From Brachionus koreanus (Eukaryota; Rotifera; Eurotatoria; Ploima; Brachionidae): a stretch of DNA of 64,000 bases. The notes beneath the pieces are model-generated. The model was not told the DNA's origin. It worked only from the letters and a program-made list of their open reading frames with translations, and made no database searches. Positions 1 to 13,583 of the stretch are shown here, piece after piece. The stretch is taken from positions 1,480,247-1,544,246 of the forward strand of contig PJRA01000508.1 in assembly GCA_016987375.1 (NCBI GenBank), written 5' to 3'. The translations under genes and the position numbers were made by a program. Each line of letters opens with the position of its first letter. Within the stretch, counting starts at the first letter, position 1.

Positions 1-560
1 TCAGATTTTTCATAATTGTACAACTTTGAATGTTGCACCATGTTGGATCTATAGAACTTGCTTTTTATTCCCAAAAAAAAAGTTATTAGAATTTTTAACA
101 GTTTATTCTGTTCTATTGTACTGTTTGTTCTATTGTAACTTTCACAAAACCCTAATTTGCTGCTTTCATAACTTAATCAATTGAAGTTACATGTTAATAG
201 TCAATTTTGACTCAAAAAAAAATCAACTTTATTTTAAATTTTATTAAAAAAAAACTTATTAATTTAGAACGTTTTTCTAAATTTCGCATTTTAATCATTG
301 AATCTTCGGAAAGTCTGTTTCTTGATTTATCTATTTTAAATTAATTGTACTAAACCAAACAAAAATTCTCATTTGATCTTAATTGCTAAACCTAATCCAA
401 ATGAACTTGAAATAAAGGGCAGCAAAGCCAAAGTAATGTGTATTAAAACGGAACTTAACACCGCGAAAACGTTACAGACTTCACATATCTAGACTTGGTA
501 AGACTCAAACCAGCATGAAAATCTACTAGCTAAACCAATAAAACAAAGCTTTAGCTGTAT
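1..560. other. Intergenic AT-rich sequence
   Basis: I see no open frame, exon-like segment or structured repeat here beyond poly-A and poly-T runs. The following LINE fragment may extend a little into its right end. Confidence 0.5.
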
Positions 561-578
561 ATTAGTACAGTGAAAACA

Positions 579-945
579 ACTCTAATGTATGGTAGTGAAT
601 GTTGAGAGATGTTAGAATCTGACAGAAAAAGTATAGCTTTAAGAGAATCCTATAAATACACTGGCCTGATACAAAAACAAATGAAGAACAATACGAAAGA
701 GCAAATTCAGAATCCATGAGCCTATTCATAAAGAACAATAGATCACGGTGGTTAGGACCTAGAATGGGAGAAAATCGAATAACAAAAAGAACCCTGCAAT
801 GGACACCGCAAGGCAGGCGAAAAGTAGGAAGATCAGCAATGACTTGGACGGCAACAATCGAGAAAGAGCTCAATTAAATGGGAATGACATGGGCTGAAAC
901 AAGAGAAAAGGCAAAAGATCGGCTTAAGTAGAAATCAAAAGTAAT
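579..945 (+). mobile_element. Non-LTR retrotransposon fossil, C-terminal tail of ORF2
   Basis: The plus strand conceptually reads as the region after the reverse transcriptase in many LINE ORF2 proteins: a start like LMYGSECW, then a basic stretch with GRRKVGRSAMTW, then EKEL and a MGMTWAE block. In-frame stops and frame changes break it, so it is dead. No RT catalytic motif is present, so only a 3' fragment remains. The same family tail appears on the minus strand at 29.35-29.69 kb. The exact clade cannot be fixed without a search. Confidence 0.6.
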
Positions 946-1325
946 ATGCTCCTTAAGGAGAGTGTAACGAAGAAAAATAGAGCCCCCCCCCCTGGATTTT
1001 AAATTTAACTCAGACTAATTATAATTTTATTTTAATTATTATAAATTAAATAAAAAAAGTTGAAATAGCCAAACTACAGCTAGTCTCGATCCGCAGTTAT
1101 CCTGTTGTAGCTAATTTCTAATATTTTTATTATTAGGTGAAAGCGAGTTTAAATTTAGATAAAATAATAGTAAATAAAGTTAAAAAATGGTGATTGTTTG
1201 ATGCGATTTTAGACGGATAAGGGTGAACAAGGCTTTAGATATTTTTTTCTGCTATTCTTCAGGAATTAGATTAAGCATTACTTATTAATAGCAATATGTC
1301 TAGGAATTGGCACAAAAATTTTTAC

Positions 1326-4017
1326 CTTTGAAATGTATTCAACGATATCTTTTTCTATTTTATTTGAAAAACTTGAATCAGTATCATCACGATTGGAGCT
1401 AATGTTAAATGTTTTTTTGTCGTTATTGCTCTCATCACTATTAGTACCACAACTTTTGTTCGATATAATGTTGACACTAGTCAAACTAGTGTCTGTCCTT
1501 GATTTAGGCTGGGATACACTTGCACATTTTGTTTGGTTCATCGATTTGTTATTCAAATCGAGCTTTTTATCCTCGAAAATATTTTTATTCATTGGATCAA
1601 CAAGAACAACATGTTTTCCAATGATAAAATCGATCTGTTTCTTCCAGGGATGAATGAACCATGACCAATTGGTCCGCACCGAGACGAAGCATCCGTTATG
1701 ACATCGCCAACGGTAGATCTCTTGGTTTTGACGCTCCTTACCGTCAAAAACTTAAAGTAAAAATTTAAAATTATAGACAATTAAGAATTTTTTTTTAAAC
1801 CAACTGTCAAAATGAATTTGTTTTATTTTCACCAAATCATCTGGGTGAATGAATTTTATTATTGATTTTCTTTCCAATTCTTGCGGTAGGTATCCTAAAA
1901 GTTCAGTTACTCTTTAAAATAAACAAAAATGTACTAGTTTGTTATCAGCATATTTATATTCTTACGTATTCTCAACTCGGTTTATATGCAAGTTTATATC
2001 ATGTTCAGTAATAAAACTCCTTTCAGTGTAATTGTCAATATCTTGAAAATAAGCAATGGTCGGAAAACTGAGCTTAAACAATATGCATGTTTCTGGATTG
2101 AATTGTTCGATATGATTTTTGCTTTGTTGGGTATTCTGATTTTCATTAGCTTTTGATTTTTCGTCATAATCACTTATTTTTAACTCAACCTTGTCGGCTT
2201 TCAATTCTACTCGAAACGCGATATACTCAATTGAATCGTGAATGTATGTGAGACGAGGCACTAGTTCATTTGGGTTCTGAACAGTAAATGAGGATTGTGA
2301 GTCTGAATTTATTTGTTTATTATTTATTTCATTTTCAATAGCATGATTCAGTATTTTATCTTTTCTGAAATTAATTTTTACTAATTTTTTGCTTTGAGAA
2401 AATAAAAAAAGCTTACTTGAATCGCAAAAAAAAAGGATCGATTTCTATCACCGATATGTTAGATCCCGTATTCTTTTTTTTTAAATTCAAATTTAATAAT
2501 GATAAAATAAAAAAAAATTAAAAAAATAATTTTTTTGACTTTTTGATTTTTTTTAATTTTTTTAATTTAAATTAATAATAAAATAAAAAATTTTCAAAAA
2601 AAAATTTCTTTTGACTTTAAGATTTCTTAAAGACACAAAAAATGTTCGACTTACTATTTTGGTTGTTAATTCACATAGTTTGGTAAGAAGTAAATTAATG
2701 TCATCTTGATAAAGATAATCAATTGGTCTTCGTCCGATCCATGCTTTGGCATTTTGTCCAAGTAAATTAGTGAGTCGTTCATCGACGTAAACAATTAAAC
2801 CGGTTTTAACCAAAATGCTAATACACATGTCTTCATTCTATTTAAATAAAATGCATATATATTAATCTTGATAAGCCAAAAATACTGGACTCAAATTTAT
2901 TTCTCTTAACTAATAATATTTACATTTTAAATTATTTTAAATATTTTTTTCATTTTAATTTTTTTTTCTTTTATATAGTTCTTCAATAATTAAATAAAAA
3001 AATTGTTGATTAGATGATTTTTTCCTAATTTTTAGCGGATAAAAATTTTCATATCTATAAAATTAATAGTTCAAATTAGAAATTGATCATTTGAAGAAAA
3101 ATAATCAAGCATTAATTGAAAAATTCATATAGATAAACCTAAAATTATGTTTGAAAAGAATTATATTATTCAGTGTTAGAAAATTTGGCATTTTCTGACA
3201 ATTAGAGACATCTAGTTAGCTAATTTAACTTTTTTTATAAGACTCTAATTTAGTGTAAATAATTTAAAAATAAAACAAAAACTAAATATAAATTTTTGAA
3301 TCCTTTTAAAAATTTGTATAATTTTAGAACACATTTGTCAATTTAAATAACAAAAAAATCAAAATTACATTGTAACAAAAATTTGCAAAAACTTCTTTGG
3401 TTGAAGAGTCTTCTGTGGAAAAACCTGGTGAACAAGGTTCTCGTGGTGTTCTTTGACTAGGCGTAATTTTTGAGTTAGAGTCTGGGTCTTTCAAATAAAT
3501 AATTAAATTTTAAAAAAAAATGAATAAAAATTAAATCAACTAATCTACTTTTTTTTTGATGCTTTTTTAATTTTTTTATGTATTGTATTGCTTGGAGCAT
3601 TAAGAGATCAACATTGTATTCTTCATTAGATGGATTAATATTTGAACTTGTGTTTGTGTTTGATTCAGAGAAAGTATTGTCTTTGCCTGAATCAGTTACA
3701 GACTCTGTATTCTCGAATTGTAGCAGTTCAACTTGGGTATTTTTCTGTGAATTTAGGTTTTTTGGCGGAGATAAATTCAAAAGTGACTTGAGTTCATCTA
3801 ATAGCTCGACTTTGTTAACAACAAAATTTCCAATTTTGTCTCTACGATTCAAACAAGATGAAGCTGTTGAGGTGCCTATGCCTGAATCGTGATTTTTAGT
3901 ATCTCGGCTTATTTCAGAGGAATTAAATGATGTTAGTGAGCGTAAATCGTCGAATTTGTACAGCATTCCATCATCGTTAGAGGATGACATATCTGAGTTA
4001 TTTGTTTTTGTTGACAT
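1326..4017 (-). CDS. per: PERIOD-family circadian clock protein (3' end unresolved)
   Basis: PERIOD is the PAS-domain repressor of the animal circadian feedback loop. Exons on the minus strand: 4017-3549, 3487-3369, 2837-2655, 2472-2417, 2364-1966, 1911-1805 and 1750-1326. All phases agree and give about 586 codons. PAS-A spans about residues 197-290. PAS-B spans about 370-520 and holds the PER signature LGYLPQEL (414-421), followed by HPDDL, TNWSWFIHPW and FIIGKH, which match PER rather than CLOCK or ARNT. A short bHLH-like helix lies near residue 145. The last exon ends at a GTAAAA donor after EYISK. I found no convincing next exon; reading through gives a stop 15 codons later (1278). The long C-terminus of insect and vertebrate PER (CK1- and CRY-binding regions) is not visible. 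Exon 4 (56 nt) is supported mainly by phase. The family call is strong; completeness is uncertain. Confidence 0.85.
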
Positions 4018-6745
4018 TGCTTTTATTTATTCTTCTAAAGCATACTTTTAAATTTTAATCTAAACAAAAAATTTAACTTATAATTTTTACTTATTATTCA
4101 CAATTTTCGCGAACTTGTATATGAATTAAATTCGCTCTTGCTTTAGTAATGAGAATATGTAATGAAAATGTGATTTAGAAGAGAAAAAACTGGATAGAAA
4201 CATAAAGTGTCCAGGTCTGAGGCACGGGTTTTTTACGCCTTGAACTTTTGACTGAGAATTTTCAAGTCAGCCTCTGTACTGGAAAGCAGTGAAAGCAGAT
4301 ATTTAATTAGAAATAATATATGTTTTAAGAAAAACATCGTATATAAATTTATTGATTAAAATTTTATTATAATTTATTTAGTCAGAATATAATAAAAAGT
4401 CGAACATATGTACAATAATAAATTGAGTATAATTTTGTTTTGGTGTTCTAGCTTCAAAATTGTTAACTTAGTTTCTGTTAAATTTTAATTTTAATCATAA
4501 TAAGATTTGGGTCACATTCGTCAAAACGTGATAGAAATTGTGTAATTTTTTTTCAGAAAAATTCTTTGTTGAATATATTTAAGGCAATCAAGGTGAACTA
4601 AATGATAAAAAAATGCTAAATTTGCATAATTATAAAATTTAATGTAATTTTTCTAACTATTCAGATGTTGTCTTCAAAATAAAGCACTTTTGGGGAAATT
4701 TTAACAATTTTTGAACGTGATGTTTTTATGAAAAATAAACCATAAATTAAAGATAAATAGTTTTCAAATAAAAAATTAACCTATGCTCTCAAATTTGTCA
4801 GGACAAACAATTCCTAAACATTATCTGTATTCAGATATAATTATTTTTTTCCTTAAGCCATGATTTACGCCATATTGATTAAGCGACACATAATAATTGA
4901 AATGCGTTATGCATAGTCTAAATTTAGTTTCTACAATGTTTCAAATAAGTCTTATTTATTTTGAATACAAATTACCAGTGTGCATGTGACAACTGATCAT
5001 TTTATAGCACTTACATGATTAATTTTTTTCAAAAAATTCATAAATTATTTGTCGTATACAAAAATAATTTGAGTTAAAATATTTAAAAACATCTAATTAT
5101 TTTTTAAAATTAAAAAATTTATTTTGATATCAACATTTACTAACTTGAAGTTTTCATAAAAAATAATTGCTCACTAAATTCTAAAGATCTGTTCTCTATC
5201 TGAAATTTTGAAAATTCATAATCAATTTAAAATTAAAAAGGAATGAAAAAAAAGCTTAGCTGTTAGCTGTTCATTCGAAATTAGATAGCAAAGTATTTAT
5301 CAAAATTATTAATTAATAAAAAATGAAGATGCTCTAAAACGATTTTTTAGTTTTTTTAAAGCGTAATTTAAGGGCACTAGTTAGATAAATTCAAATACAA
5401 GCAATAATGTAAAATGACATGCCCAAAAAAAGTCAATAAGTTTGTTGTCAGGTTCACTTTGACGGTTTTGGCTAGAGTGAACCTCATAACATTTTAACCT
5501 GCTTGCAAATTAATAATTTGTTCTAAGCTATCTAACAGATTAAAAGAAGAGAAAGATCTCATGTTCTTTTCCGATACTTTTTGAGCGATGCCTCCGAAAC
5601 GTATCACTAGAAAAATGATAGATCTAACGATTCCATAGGTAAATATTTCTTAAATCATTCAACATAGAACTTTAGAATGCTGCTCTCACATTACGTCGAT
5701 CGTACTGAACGGATATAAATCTTAAAATAGATCTGATTGCTAATTTATTTATTTATTTTAATTTGGGAAGATCAGCTTGTGCCGATAGTAAACAACTATT
5801 TTTCTATTTTTTTTTGATAAATAAATCAATGGTTTTCTGATCAATCTGCGAAAATTTTCAATAGTCAAAATAGTGTGCTCATATGTATCAATCAATAATT
5901 TATTATAAAGAATTGTTTTTGGAATTTTTATTTTCAGTCAAGAAATATTGCATTATATTTTTTAAATTGTTTTAATTCATCAAAAAAATTAAAGCAATAG
6001 TAAGCTAATCTTTAAAAAATAAACCATTTTCTCTATAGTCTTTAGTGATCCATAAGCGAGTAGTTAATTCTTCTGTAATACCATTTACAGCTTTTGAGAC
6101 CTAACAACTCTCGCAATTCTTCTTCAACTTAGTCTTTTTTAAATTTTTTTATTTCTTATTCGCTCGTGGTGAGCCATAGGGTCTTGGTAAGTAAAATGAC
6201 GTTGATGATAACCCTTCTATCTTTGCTTCTGTACTTGTAGCTGTATAGCGTTATATTGAAGAAGCAAACCTATCTAGTGAGAATTCATTGGTTCTAATTG
6301 TTCAGAATAAAGCTTTGATCATCTAAAAACCAGCTCAAATTGTATTACTCCTTAGAAATTTAATCAAACACACAACTTCTACTTTCAATCAAAGCGTCCT
6401 CTTATCACAACTGGCTTATCTGTTTATGATGGGTTCAACTATTGATTTCTGTTATAATAATACTAGTAATGAATGCAAAAATAATTAGAAAAATTCTTTA
6501 AAAAAATATTTGTCATCTTGGTATATTCCTAAAAGAATTTAATTTTTTATCATCTTTAAATTTATGATTTTTCTGTTAAGCTGCAAAAATTTCAATTTAA
6601 TTCTATATATTCTGCTGTAATAAGATCAAATTACTCTTAATACAAAATTGTCCTTAATTGAAAAACGAAGCATTCATTTTTGCTTTCTCGTAATACCAAG
6701 ATAAAAGCTTTTTATTTTCGGCTATTAAACTTTCTATGTTAATAA
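4018..6745. other. Intergenic, upstream of per
   Basis: No exon-like segment is recognised. The first few hundred bases should contain the per promoter (minus strand). I did not find a convincing CACGTG E-box by eye. The remainder is AT-rich with many homopolymer runs. Confidence 0.4.
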
Positions 6746-7630
6746 ATGAAAAATCAAATTTCTTTGATCATAAAAGAAAAAGGCTTTTCTTTGGACCTTG
6801 TTATGTTTTTAAAAGTATGTTTTTTAGTGTTATATGAAAAAAATGTTAAATTTAAAGAAGTCATTCTTTTCATAAAAAAATGCTTAAAACTTACTGACCG
6901 AAACGTTGAATTTAATGAATCCAAGTGTAAAGTAATGTATACCGGCAACTGAAAAATTGCTAGCCAAAAAATCTCAATGTTAAATTCAGATGCTTTCAGA
7001 GTTGAATTAGCTGAGACAACTACTGAGCGCGATCTTGGTGTAATGGTGAATAACAAATTCAAATGGAATGATTATATCGACAACTGCGTTTAAAAAGCAA
7101 ATAACATGCTTGGTATGCTCAAGAAAATGTTCGTTTATTGGGATGCTCAATCGTTTTTGCAGCTTTACAAAACATATGTTAGACCGCATCTAGAATACTG
7201 TGCACCTGCCTGGAATCCTTGTTTATGAATGAAAGATATATTTAGACTTGAACAGATACAAAGACGAGCAACGAAACTTGTTCCACAAATAAGAAATTTG
7301 AATTATGAGTCAAGATTAGCTAATTTGGATTTAGAAACTCTAAAAGTTTGACGAGAACGTGGGGATCTTATTCAATTCTATAAAATCCACAAAAATTACA
7401 ATCATGTTAATTGGTACGATGTGGAACTCATGAGCTCAGTTAATAATGAAGGACCAAGTGGAATTAGCTGCCAGGGTCGATTGTCACAGCAAATTCAACT
7501 AACTAGTTCAAAAACAGACTGGACAATGTCGGTAGAAACAAAAAAAATGAAAAGTCTACTATATCAGGACTACGTTAGTCTTCCTGCTTTGTCAGTTTAG
7601 TTAAACCAAACTTGACCGTAGAATATTAAT
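6746..7630 (+). mobile_element. Degraded LINE reverse transcriptase, C-terminal half with 3' end
   Basis: Plus-strand translation shows the conserved tail of jockey/CR1-like RTs: FNESKCKVMYTG, then ERDLGVMVNNKFKW, KANNMLGMLKKMF, LYKTYVRPHLEYCAPAWNP, LEQIQRRATKLVP and LNYESRLANLDLETLKV. It ends near YVSLPALSV followed by a stop at about 7600. Several stop codons interrupt the frame, so it is a fossil. The same 3' end recurs at 18028-18110, and a related copy is at 29850-30560, so this family has been active repeatedly in the genome. The RT catalytic box lies upstream of what can be recognised here. Confidence 0.85.
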
Positions 7631-7744
7631 TATTGTTATTACTTAAATCATTTGATTTTATATTTTTCATTCTACAAGAAACATGCATAAAAACAAGTAT
7701 ATTGAGCCTTTAAAATAATACATATTGAATATAGTATTAATTCA

Positions 7745-7930
7745 CCAGGCGTTTGCCATGTAAAAAATGTTTTTTCTTGTTTTCAATTGAAGAAAAAAAT
7801 GGATTAATTCCTTTAATTTGAGTCACTTTTTTACACTAAAATATTTTCAAATACAAGAAAAACTTTGATGACAGAACTTTATTTTATTTGATGAAATACA
7901 GTTATATTAATAAAAAATACTGCGACCCCA
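7745..7930. repeat. Dispersed repeat, copy 1
   Basis: This segment resembles 17645-17830. Both contain GCCATGTAAAA, then TTGTTTTCAAT, an AAAATGGATAAATT-like block, ACTAAAATAT and TTATTTGATGAAATAC, in the same order and spacing. It follows directly after the LINE 3' end here, whereas in the second copy it precedes a LINE 3' end. It has no coding capacity. Confidence 0.55.
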
Positions 7931-8339
7931 GAACGAGTTAAGCTTTTGCAAGCTATGGAAGTAAATAATTCCATTTAAATTATTCATTCATTCTAGCTTT
8001 AAAAAATCTTTTGTTTTAGTAAACTATTTCTTAAGAAAGCCTATTCCAAATTTTAACCACATGATTTGTCAAAAGTACAAACACTGTATAAGTCATTCTT
8101 ATTTAAATATCTGAAATTCTTTGCTATCATTCATAGCATTCGATTTGCTAAATTTGTGCAGTACGGGACTTGGATTATCCATTTAAGATCATTTGAAAAT
8201 AGATATCTAAATCCTTTTCTAGAGTTGTAAAGGGTTAGGTTAAAGTTATAAAGGAAAAAATACAAGAATATGTGAAACAAGAATATGATATAGATGGTAT
8301 GATAAAAAAATTCATAAAAAAGTACTAGGGTTTAGGTTT

Positions 8340-8910
8340 AAACTTGGTAAAAGCCGTTACATTTTATCATACATTAGTCTTTAATCAGATTCTACGCAAT
8401 GGTTTCATTAGACTTGACTCAACAACAATAAAAGAAGCATCATGGAAATTCGGAAATACTCCAAATAAATTTTTTAAATGTCAGGAATTCGGTCATTTAA
8501 CAAAAAATTATAGAAAAGAAAAACAGTTTGTCTTCAATGTGCTGGAGACCATCATTTTAACCAATGTAATATTATAGACCCAACAAAATATAAATGTGCA
8601 AACTCTAAGGGAAACCATGCAAAAATATGTACATTTCAACAAAACGCCGTAAAAAAAAACAAAAAGCAAAAACAAGAGTTGAATACGAAAAAATAATTTA
8701 AAAAAGTAGAATCAGTTGCAAAAACTAATAACCAAGCGAATTATTTTCAACATAACTATACAATTGGAATAGTGAATTTATTGATCGATATTTTTAAAAA
8801 CTCAAATAAAATTCAGGCTTCAATTAATGAAGATCCAAAACACTTTATTAATCTAGTTAGAAAACACTTAGATCCAAATCTTCACCAGGAAATAGCAAAA
8901 CACTCATATG
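8340..8910 (+). pseudogene. LINE ORF1 (gag-like) remnant with CCHC zinc knuckles
   Basis: The translated segment contains one knuckle as CQEFGHLTKNY (last Cys lost). After a one-base frame change come CLQCAGDHHFNQC, a good CX2CX4HX4C knuckle, and CANSKGNHAKIC, with one Cys changed to Ser. A Lys/Gln-rich tail follows. A run of zinc knuckles downstream of a short conserved block is typical of ORF1 of jockey-like non-LTR elements, where it binds element RNA. The frameshift and missing Cys residues show it is inactive. No intact ORF2 follows. Confidence 0.7.
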
Positions 8911-10574
8911 AATGACTCAGCTTCCAAAATTTCTATCTCAAATCAATGGGATGTTATGATGAAACAAAGTTATTAAGCTTAATTATTTTGCCACATAGAA
9001 ATCAATAGTGATGATTTGACAAAACAACAGTTCAACAATTATTGTAGCATCATGCTCATCATCATACTTGGCCATCGTTTCAATCTTTTCTAAAATAGAT
9101 AACCACAGATTAGAGGATTTAAATAGATTAAATAGATAAAAATCAGTGGCTTAAAAGTAATTGTAAATTCTGGCTAAAATATTTTTTTGTGAATAGAATA
9201 ATTAATTAGCTGGTAAAAAAAAAACATTAATCTGATGAAAAGAAATACTTCTCTTTGATTAGGTTTTTGATTATTTAGAAACTATAAGAATTATATTGTG
9301 ATTTGTTTAGAAAAGTATCATGTGGTTGAATTAAATAAAAAATTTAAACTATTAAAGTAAAATTGCTCTAATCATATTGATTTTGTTTGAGAATAAATGT
9401 ATGATTCACTCTGCATAAATGTCATGATCAATCATTTTCAAAATTAATAATAATAAATAATTATGAAAAGAAAAAAAATACATAATTTTTCTAATATAAA
9501 AAACATCTATATAATTGAAAAATTTTAATCAAAATTGTTTTAGTTGTTAAAATGTAGCAGATTTCACTCTTCAAAAAAGATTAATTTGATTTTTTTGTTG
9601 AATTTTAAGTTTAAAAATAATACACTTTAAAATAATTAAGAATCATAAATCATGTAAAATTTTCTACCAAAAAATTAAAAATTTCAATTAAAACCTAAGT
9701 CATTCAATTGTCAATGTTGATTTTTGTGAAATGAATTTTTCAATACTAAATTAGAAAAATATTTCAAATTCAATATTTGTTTTTGGCAAAACTTGTTGCC
9801 ATACTTGTTCAAATTAGCTTTCAGTTCAATTGAAACTCATATATCAATTTGACTTGTTCATTTCATACCTTTATGCATTCTAGAGTTAAAATCATGAAGC
9901 GAAAATGAGCATTAATTTAATTTACAGAAATATCCAATATTTCTCTTTCACACACTCTTTCTCAATATAATTCAAATAAATATACATATACCTAATTTTG
10001 AATTATTAACTCAATTGAATCGTTAAAGTTGAAAATAAATAAACCATCTAGTTTGCTTGCTGTTGAATGATTAAATTTGATTTTTAATTTTCGAAATTTA
10101 CTCCAAATTTTGACTTCAATTTATTTACATACTTTTAAATAAAAAGCAACAAAATCCAGAAAGACTTTATTCTATTGTTTAGAAATTTATTTTAGCTTAT
10201 TGAATTGACAAGTACTTGTATTTATGAAAAAAAAAATGAAATCAAAATATTCACTGAGGCAAAAGAAAATCATGTTATTAAATTCAAAATTTACAACCCT
10301 TCTAATTAAAATAGCATAGACTCTGGCGATTAGTTATAAACACCAACGTTTCAATTGAAAATCGAGAAAAAATCTAATTCGCTTGGTTTTGTACTCTATA
10401 ATTTCTGCGGTGAGTAGTTTAACTGGTTCAGTTTTATTAAGCTATTTTTTTATTTATGCTAATTTTGTTAAAATGAACAAATCTCGTTTTTCCTCACTTG
10501 CTCAGCTTAGATTAGTTAGAAAAAGAAGCAATTTTTTGTTTTAAAATTAAAATAATATTTTTTTAGATTTTTTT

Positions 10575-11292
10575 TCAGAGTGACCAAATTAACTTAGCTG
10601 AAGATAAATAAATATTTGCAAGATTAGAGTAAACACTAGCCTTATCCTGTCCAAGAAATAGATTCGTTAATCTAGTGGCTTTAGAATTGGATAAAAAATT
10701 ATTTTCAAAATTAATTTTATTATTTATTATTTTTAGATTGAGGTATGAAAATAAGTATTTGATTTTGATTAGATAATCATGTATCGAAATCAAGAGTTGA
10801 TTTTTGTGGTAAACTTAAATAACTATATATTGGTCAACTATGGCTTTTGAGTATCGTTCGGTGACATGGATTTTGTTTGATAGGCTTCGAATAAAAAAAG
10901 TTTACTTTCAGGAGAATATTTACAAATAGAAAGCATAGAGCAAATAATTGAAAAAGTAAGAAATTTTATTTTTAAGTATCATAAAAGTAGAAATAGTTTC
11001 ATTTAGCTTTGATTTTATTATTCTTATTATTTCAACCCATAAAAAGGATATTTGGAGATTTTGAAATATAATTAAATAAATATCTACATTTTTATTGTTT
11101 TTGTTGTGAAGCTAAAATGTTTTTTAATAAGGCTAAGAGTCGCATTTTAGTTTTAGTGTTCCGAATCCAAGCTTGGCTAAACATAGCTTCAAGAATGTTG
11201 TTTCTAGAGTCATTCGAAGCTTTTAGATTCCGAAAATTCACAAAATCCTCAATATTTGCTTGAGCAAACTCCAAACTATTCAACAATAGCAA
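10575..11292 (-). other. Unrecognised coding-like fragments
   Basis: Three short minus-strand stretches have amino-acid composition unlike the surrounding AT-rich noise: 11292-11092 (about 60 residues, including SRNNILEAMFSQAWIRN, ending in a stop), about 10945-10855 (including KYSPESKLFLFEAYQTKS) and about 10700-10575 (including TRLTNLFLGQDKASVYSN, ending in a stop). Two end in stops, so they do not join as simple exons of one gene in this order. They may be a decayed gene or transposon. I do not recognise the family. Confidence 0.25.
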
Positions 11293-13350
11293 ATTTTATT
11301 TTGTTCAAAAAAAAAAAAACCTATAAATTTTTATTAATTTCAATTAGAAGGATATGCACTAAACATTTTTTATTTTTTTAATTAAATAATTTTAAATATT
11401 TGTCATTTGTATTCCATATATAATAAAATTCAAATTAGCTAAAAGACCGCCTTCAAAATGAGTTTTTAAATTGTCTAATAAATTTTTTTGTTGACTAAAT
11501 TTAAGATAATTACTTCAAATATCAGCAAATCAAGCGATTACTTTGATTGTCCATACACCACCATTAGGAGAACTATTTGAGGGGCGTCAAATTGGAAGAA
11601 AAATTATTTTTGGCAATTAAATATATTTTTATCAAGAGACAATAATATTTTCCAACAGTGTTTCAAAATAAGTTTTTACTTCAGATAGTTTCTTCCAATC
11701 AATTTAAACTCTCGGTTTTTCTTGATTCTCTCAAATTTTTTCAATTCTCAAAAGCATTTTTTTTAGTTAATTTTTCATTATCTATCTCAAAAATTAACTG
11801 AACTAAACAATATGGTGCTTTTTTTTAAGTTTTAATTTTTATGTCATTTTCTACATTTACAAAAATATAAAAATCTTAAGAATAAAAATTAGATCCACGA
11901 CAAAATTTACAATTTTTAAATCCATTTTTTCTAACAATTTTAAATCTAAACAACTAGGCCTTTTGTGTCAGGCCCTCCATTTTCTAATCTTGTTTTTTAT
12001 TTCTTATTTTTGAGACTAATAATTTAAATTTAATTTAAGAAAATTTTTTTAATTAAAATTATTAATTAGATTTTACTTTTAAGAAACAGAACAGAAGAGT
12101 TGATGATAAGCACCAAATTTTTTTTTTTCTTATTTATTTAGAAATTACTAAATGTTTTCTTTTTTTTTAATTAAATTTTAATTTTAAAATTTTAATCACT
12201 TCTTTTATTCAGACTTTAAATTTTACAAAAATGATCAAGAAATTTTCATCAATTTGAATTAACGCTTTATTTCTAACAATTTGAGTCTAATTAATCAAAA
12301 TTGTGGTATATTATTTTATTAATTATTTTTCAAGATATGATAAAAATCAATTTATTTATTAAAAATATAATTTGGGGTCCCAACGGCTTAGTTTAAACCC
12401 AATTGCTATTTGAACTTGTATATATATAATTTTGCACATATAAAAAAAGAAAAAAGTACAATTGGTGACTTTGGTAAACAAATGCATAGGTTGTCTCGAT
12501 TAATGATTAAAATTTATTTATTCATTTTTTTTCTGTACCGAGCTAGAGCTCCTTCAGAATAAAGTAAAAAAAATAGAGTTAATAAAATGAGATAGAATAA
12601 AAATAAAGAGAATCAGCTAAAAAAATGTAACGAAAGTTATAAAGACATATATTAATATAGGTTGTTATATGTGACAGAAGTTTACATAGTTGAAGCTTCA
12701 TGAAAAAAAGAGGAAATAGTAAGGTAGCAATTACACAATGGAGACTATGTGATTAAAATCTAGACTTAACATGAAATAAAGTAAGCGATTTTGCTAAAAT
12801 AAATTAACTAGGTTATCCAAAAAATTGATTAAAACAAGTTATTTGGAATTTTAACTAATGTTAGTTATACAATTTAAATTGAACTAAATATTGGCAATTT
12901 ACGTGATGCAATAAATTTTAAATTTAAATTGTTGTTGCTGGTGCTAAATATTTGTCTTTGGTTGAGTGTTAATTTTTGTTTAATGACCGCAAGGTGTATT
13001 TTTGAGCAAAATTGAATATTTTTTCTATTGTATAAATGATAATTAAGATAAGGCTTGGCTATAGAACTACTTTAAGCTATTGTTTCAAATCGACATAAAC
13101 GACAGCTAAGCCAAAAAAACACAAACGTAATTTAATATATTTTAATCGATTGATTTCAATAGACATGAAATCAATATTTTAATGATCATATTAATTTATT
13201 TTAAGTGTATCACAGATTAGGATTTTGACTCTACTTAACAAGTTAATCTTTTTTTTTCATGCCCTAAATCCAATCATTAATTTTAACTTACGGAATTCTT
13301 AATTTTTCGTTATTAGACCATTTAAAATTATGAAATTTATTTGAATGTTT

Positions 13351-13371
13351 AGAGAAAGAGAGAGAGAGAGA
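13351..13371. repeat. GA-rich microsatellite
   Basis: A short AG dinucleotide run with one interruption. Confidence 0.8.
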
Positions 13372-13583
13372 ATTTTTTTTGTCAATGAAGTCTTTGTTTC
13401 TTTTGACTGTGTCCAAAGGTACCATTTGAATTCGATACGGCCATTAGTCATTTAATTTGTCAATATTAGCAGGCAGTCACTTATTGATAAGAGTTAATCG
13501 AGCATCAAATTCTATTTAAATTTTTCAAATGTCTTAATTAGCAAAGTCATAAATTTTTTTAGAAAAAAATTTTGCCAGATAAT

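Larger units (their letters stand above)
8911..13583. other. Gene-poor AT-rich region
   Basis: Apart from the candidate exon fragments at 10575-11292 (listed separately) and a GA microsatellite at about 13351-13371, I see no gene, RNA or ordered repeat. The first 250 bases may hold further decayed LINE sequence. Confidence 0.4.

Noticed and set aside
562..873. 103-codon minus-strand frame
   Set aside because: It lies antisense to a clearly recognisable LINE tail on the plus strand and has no features of its own.
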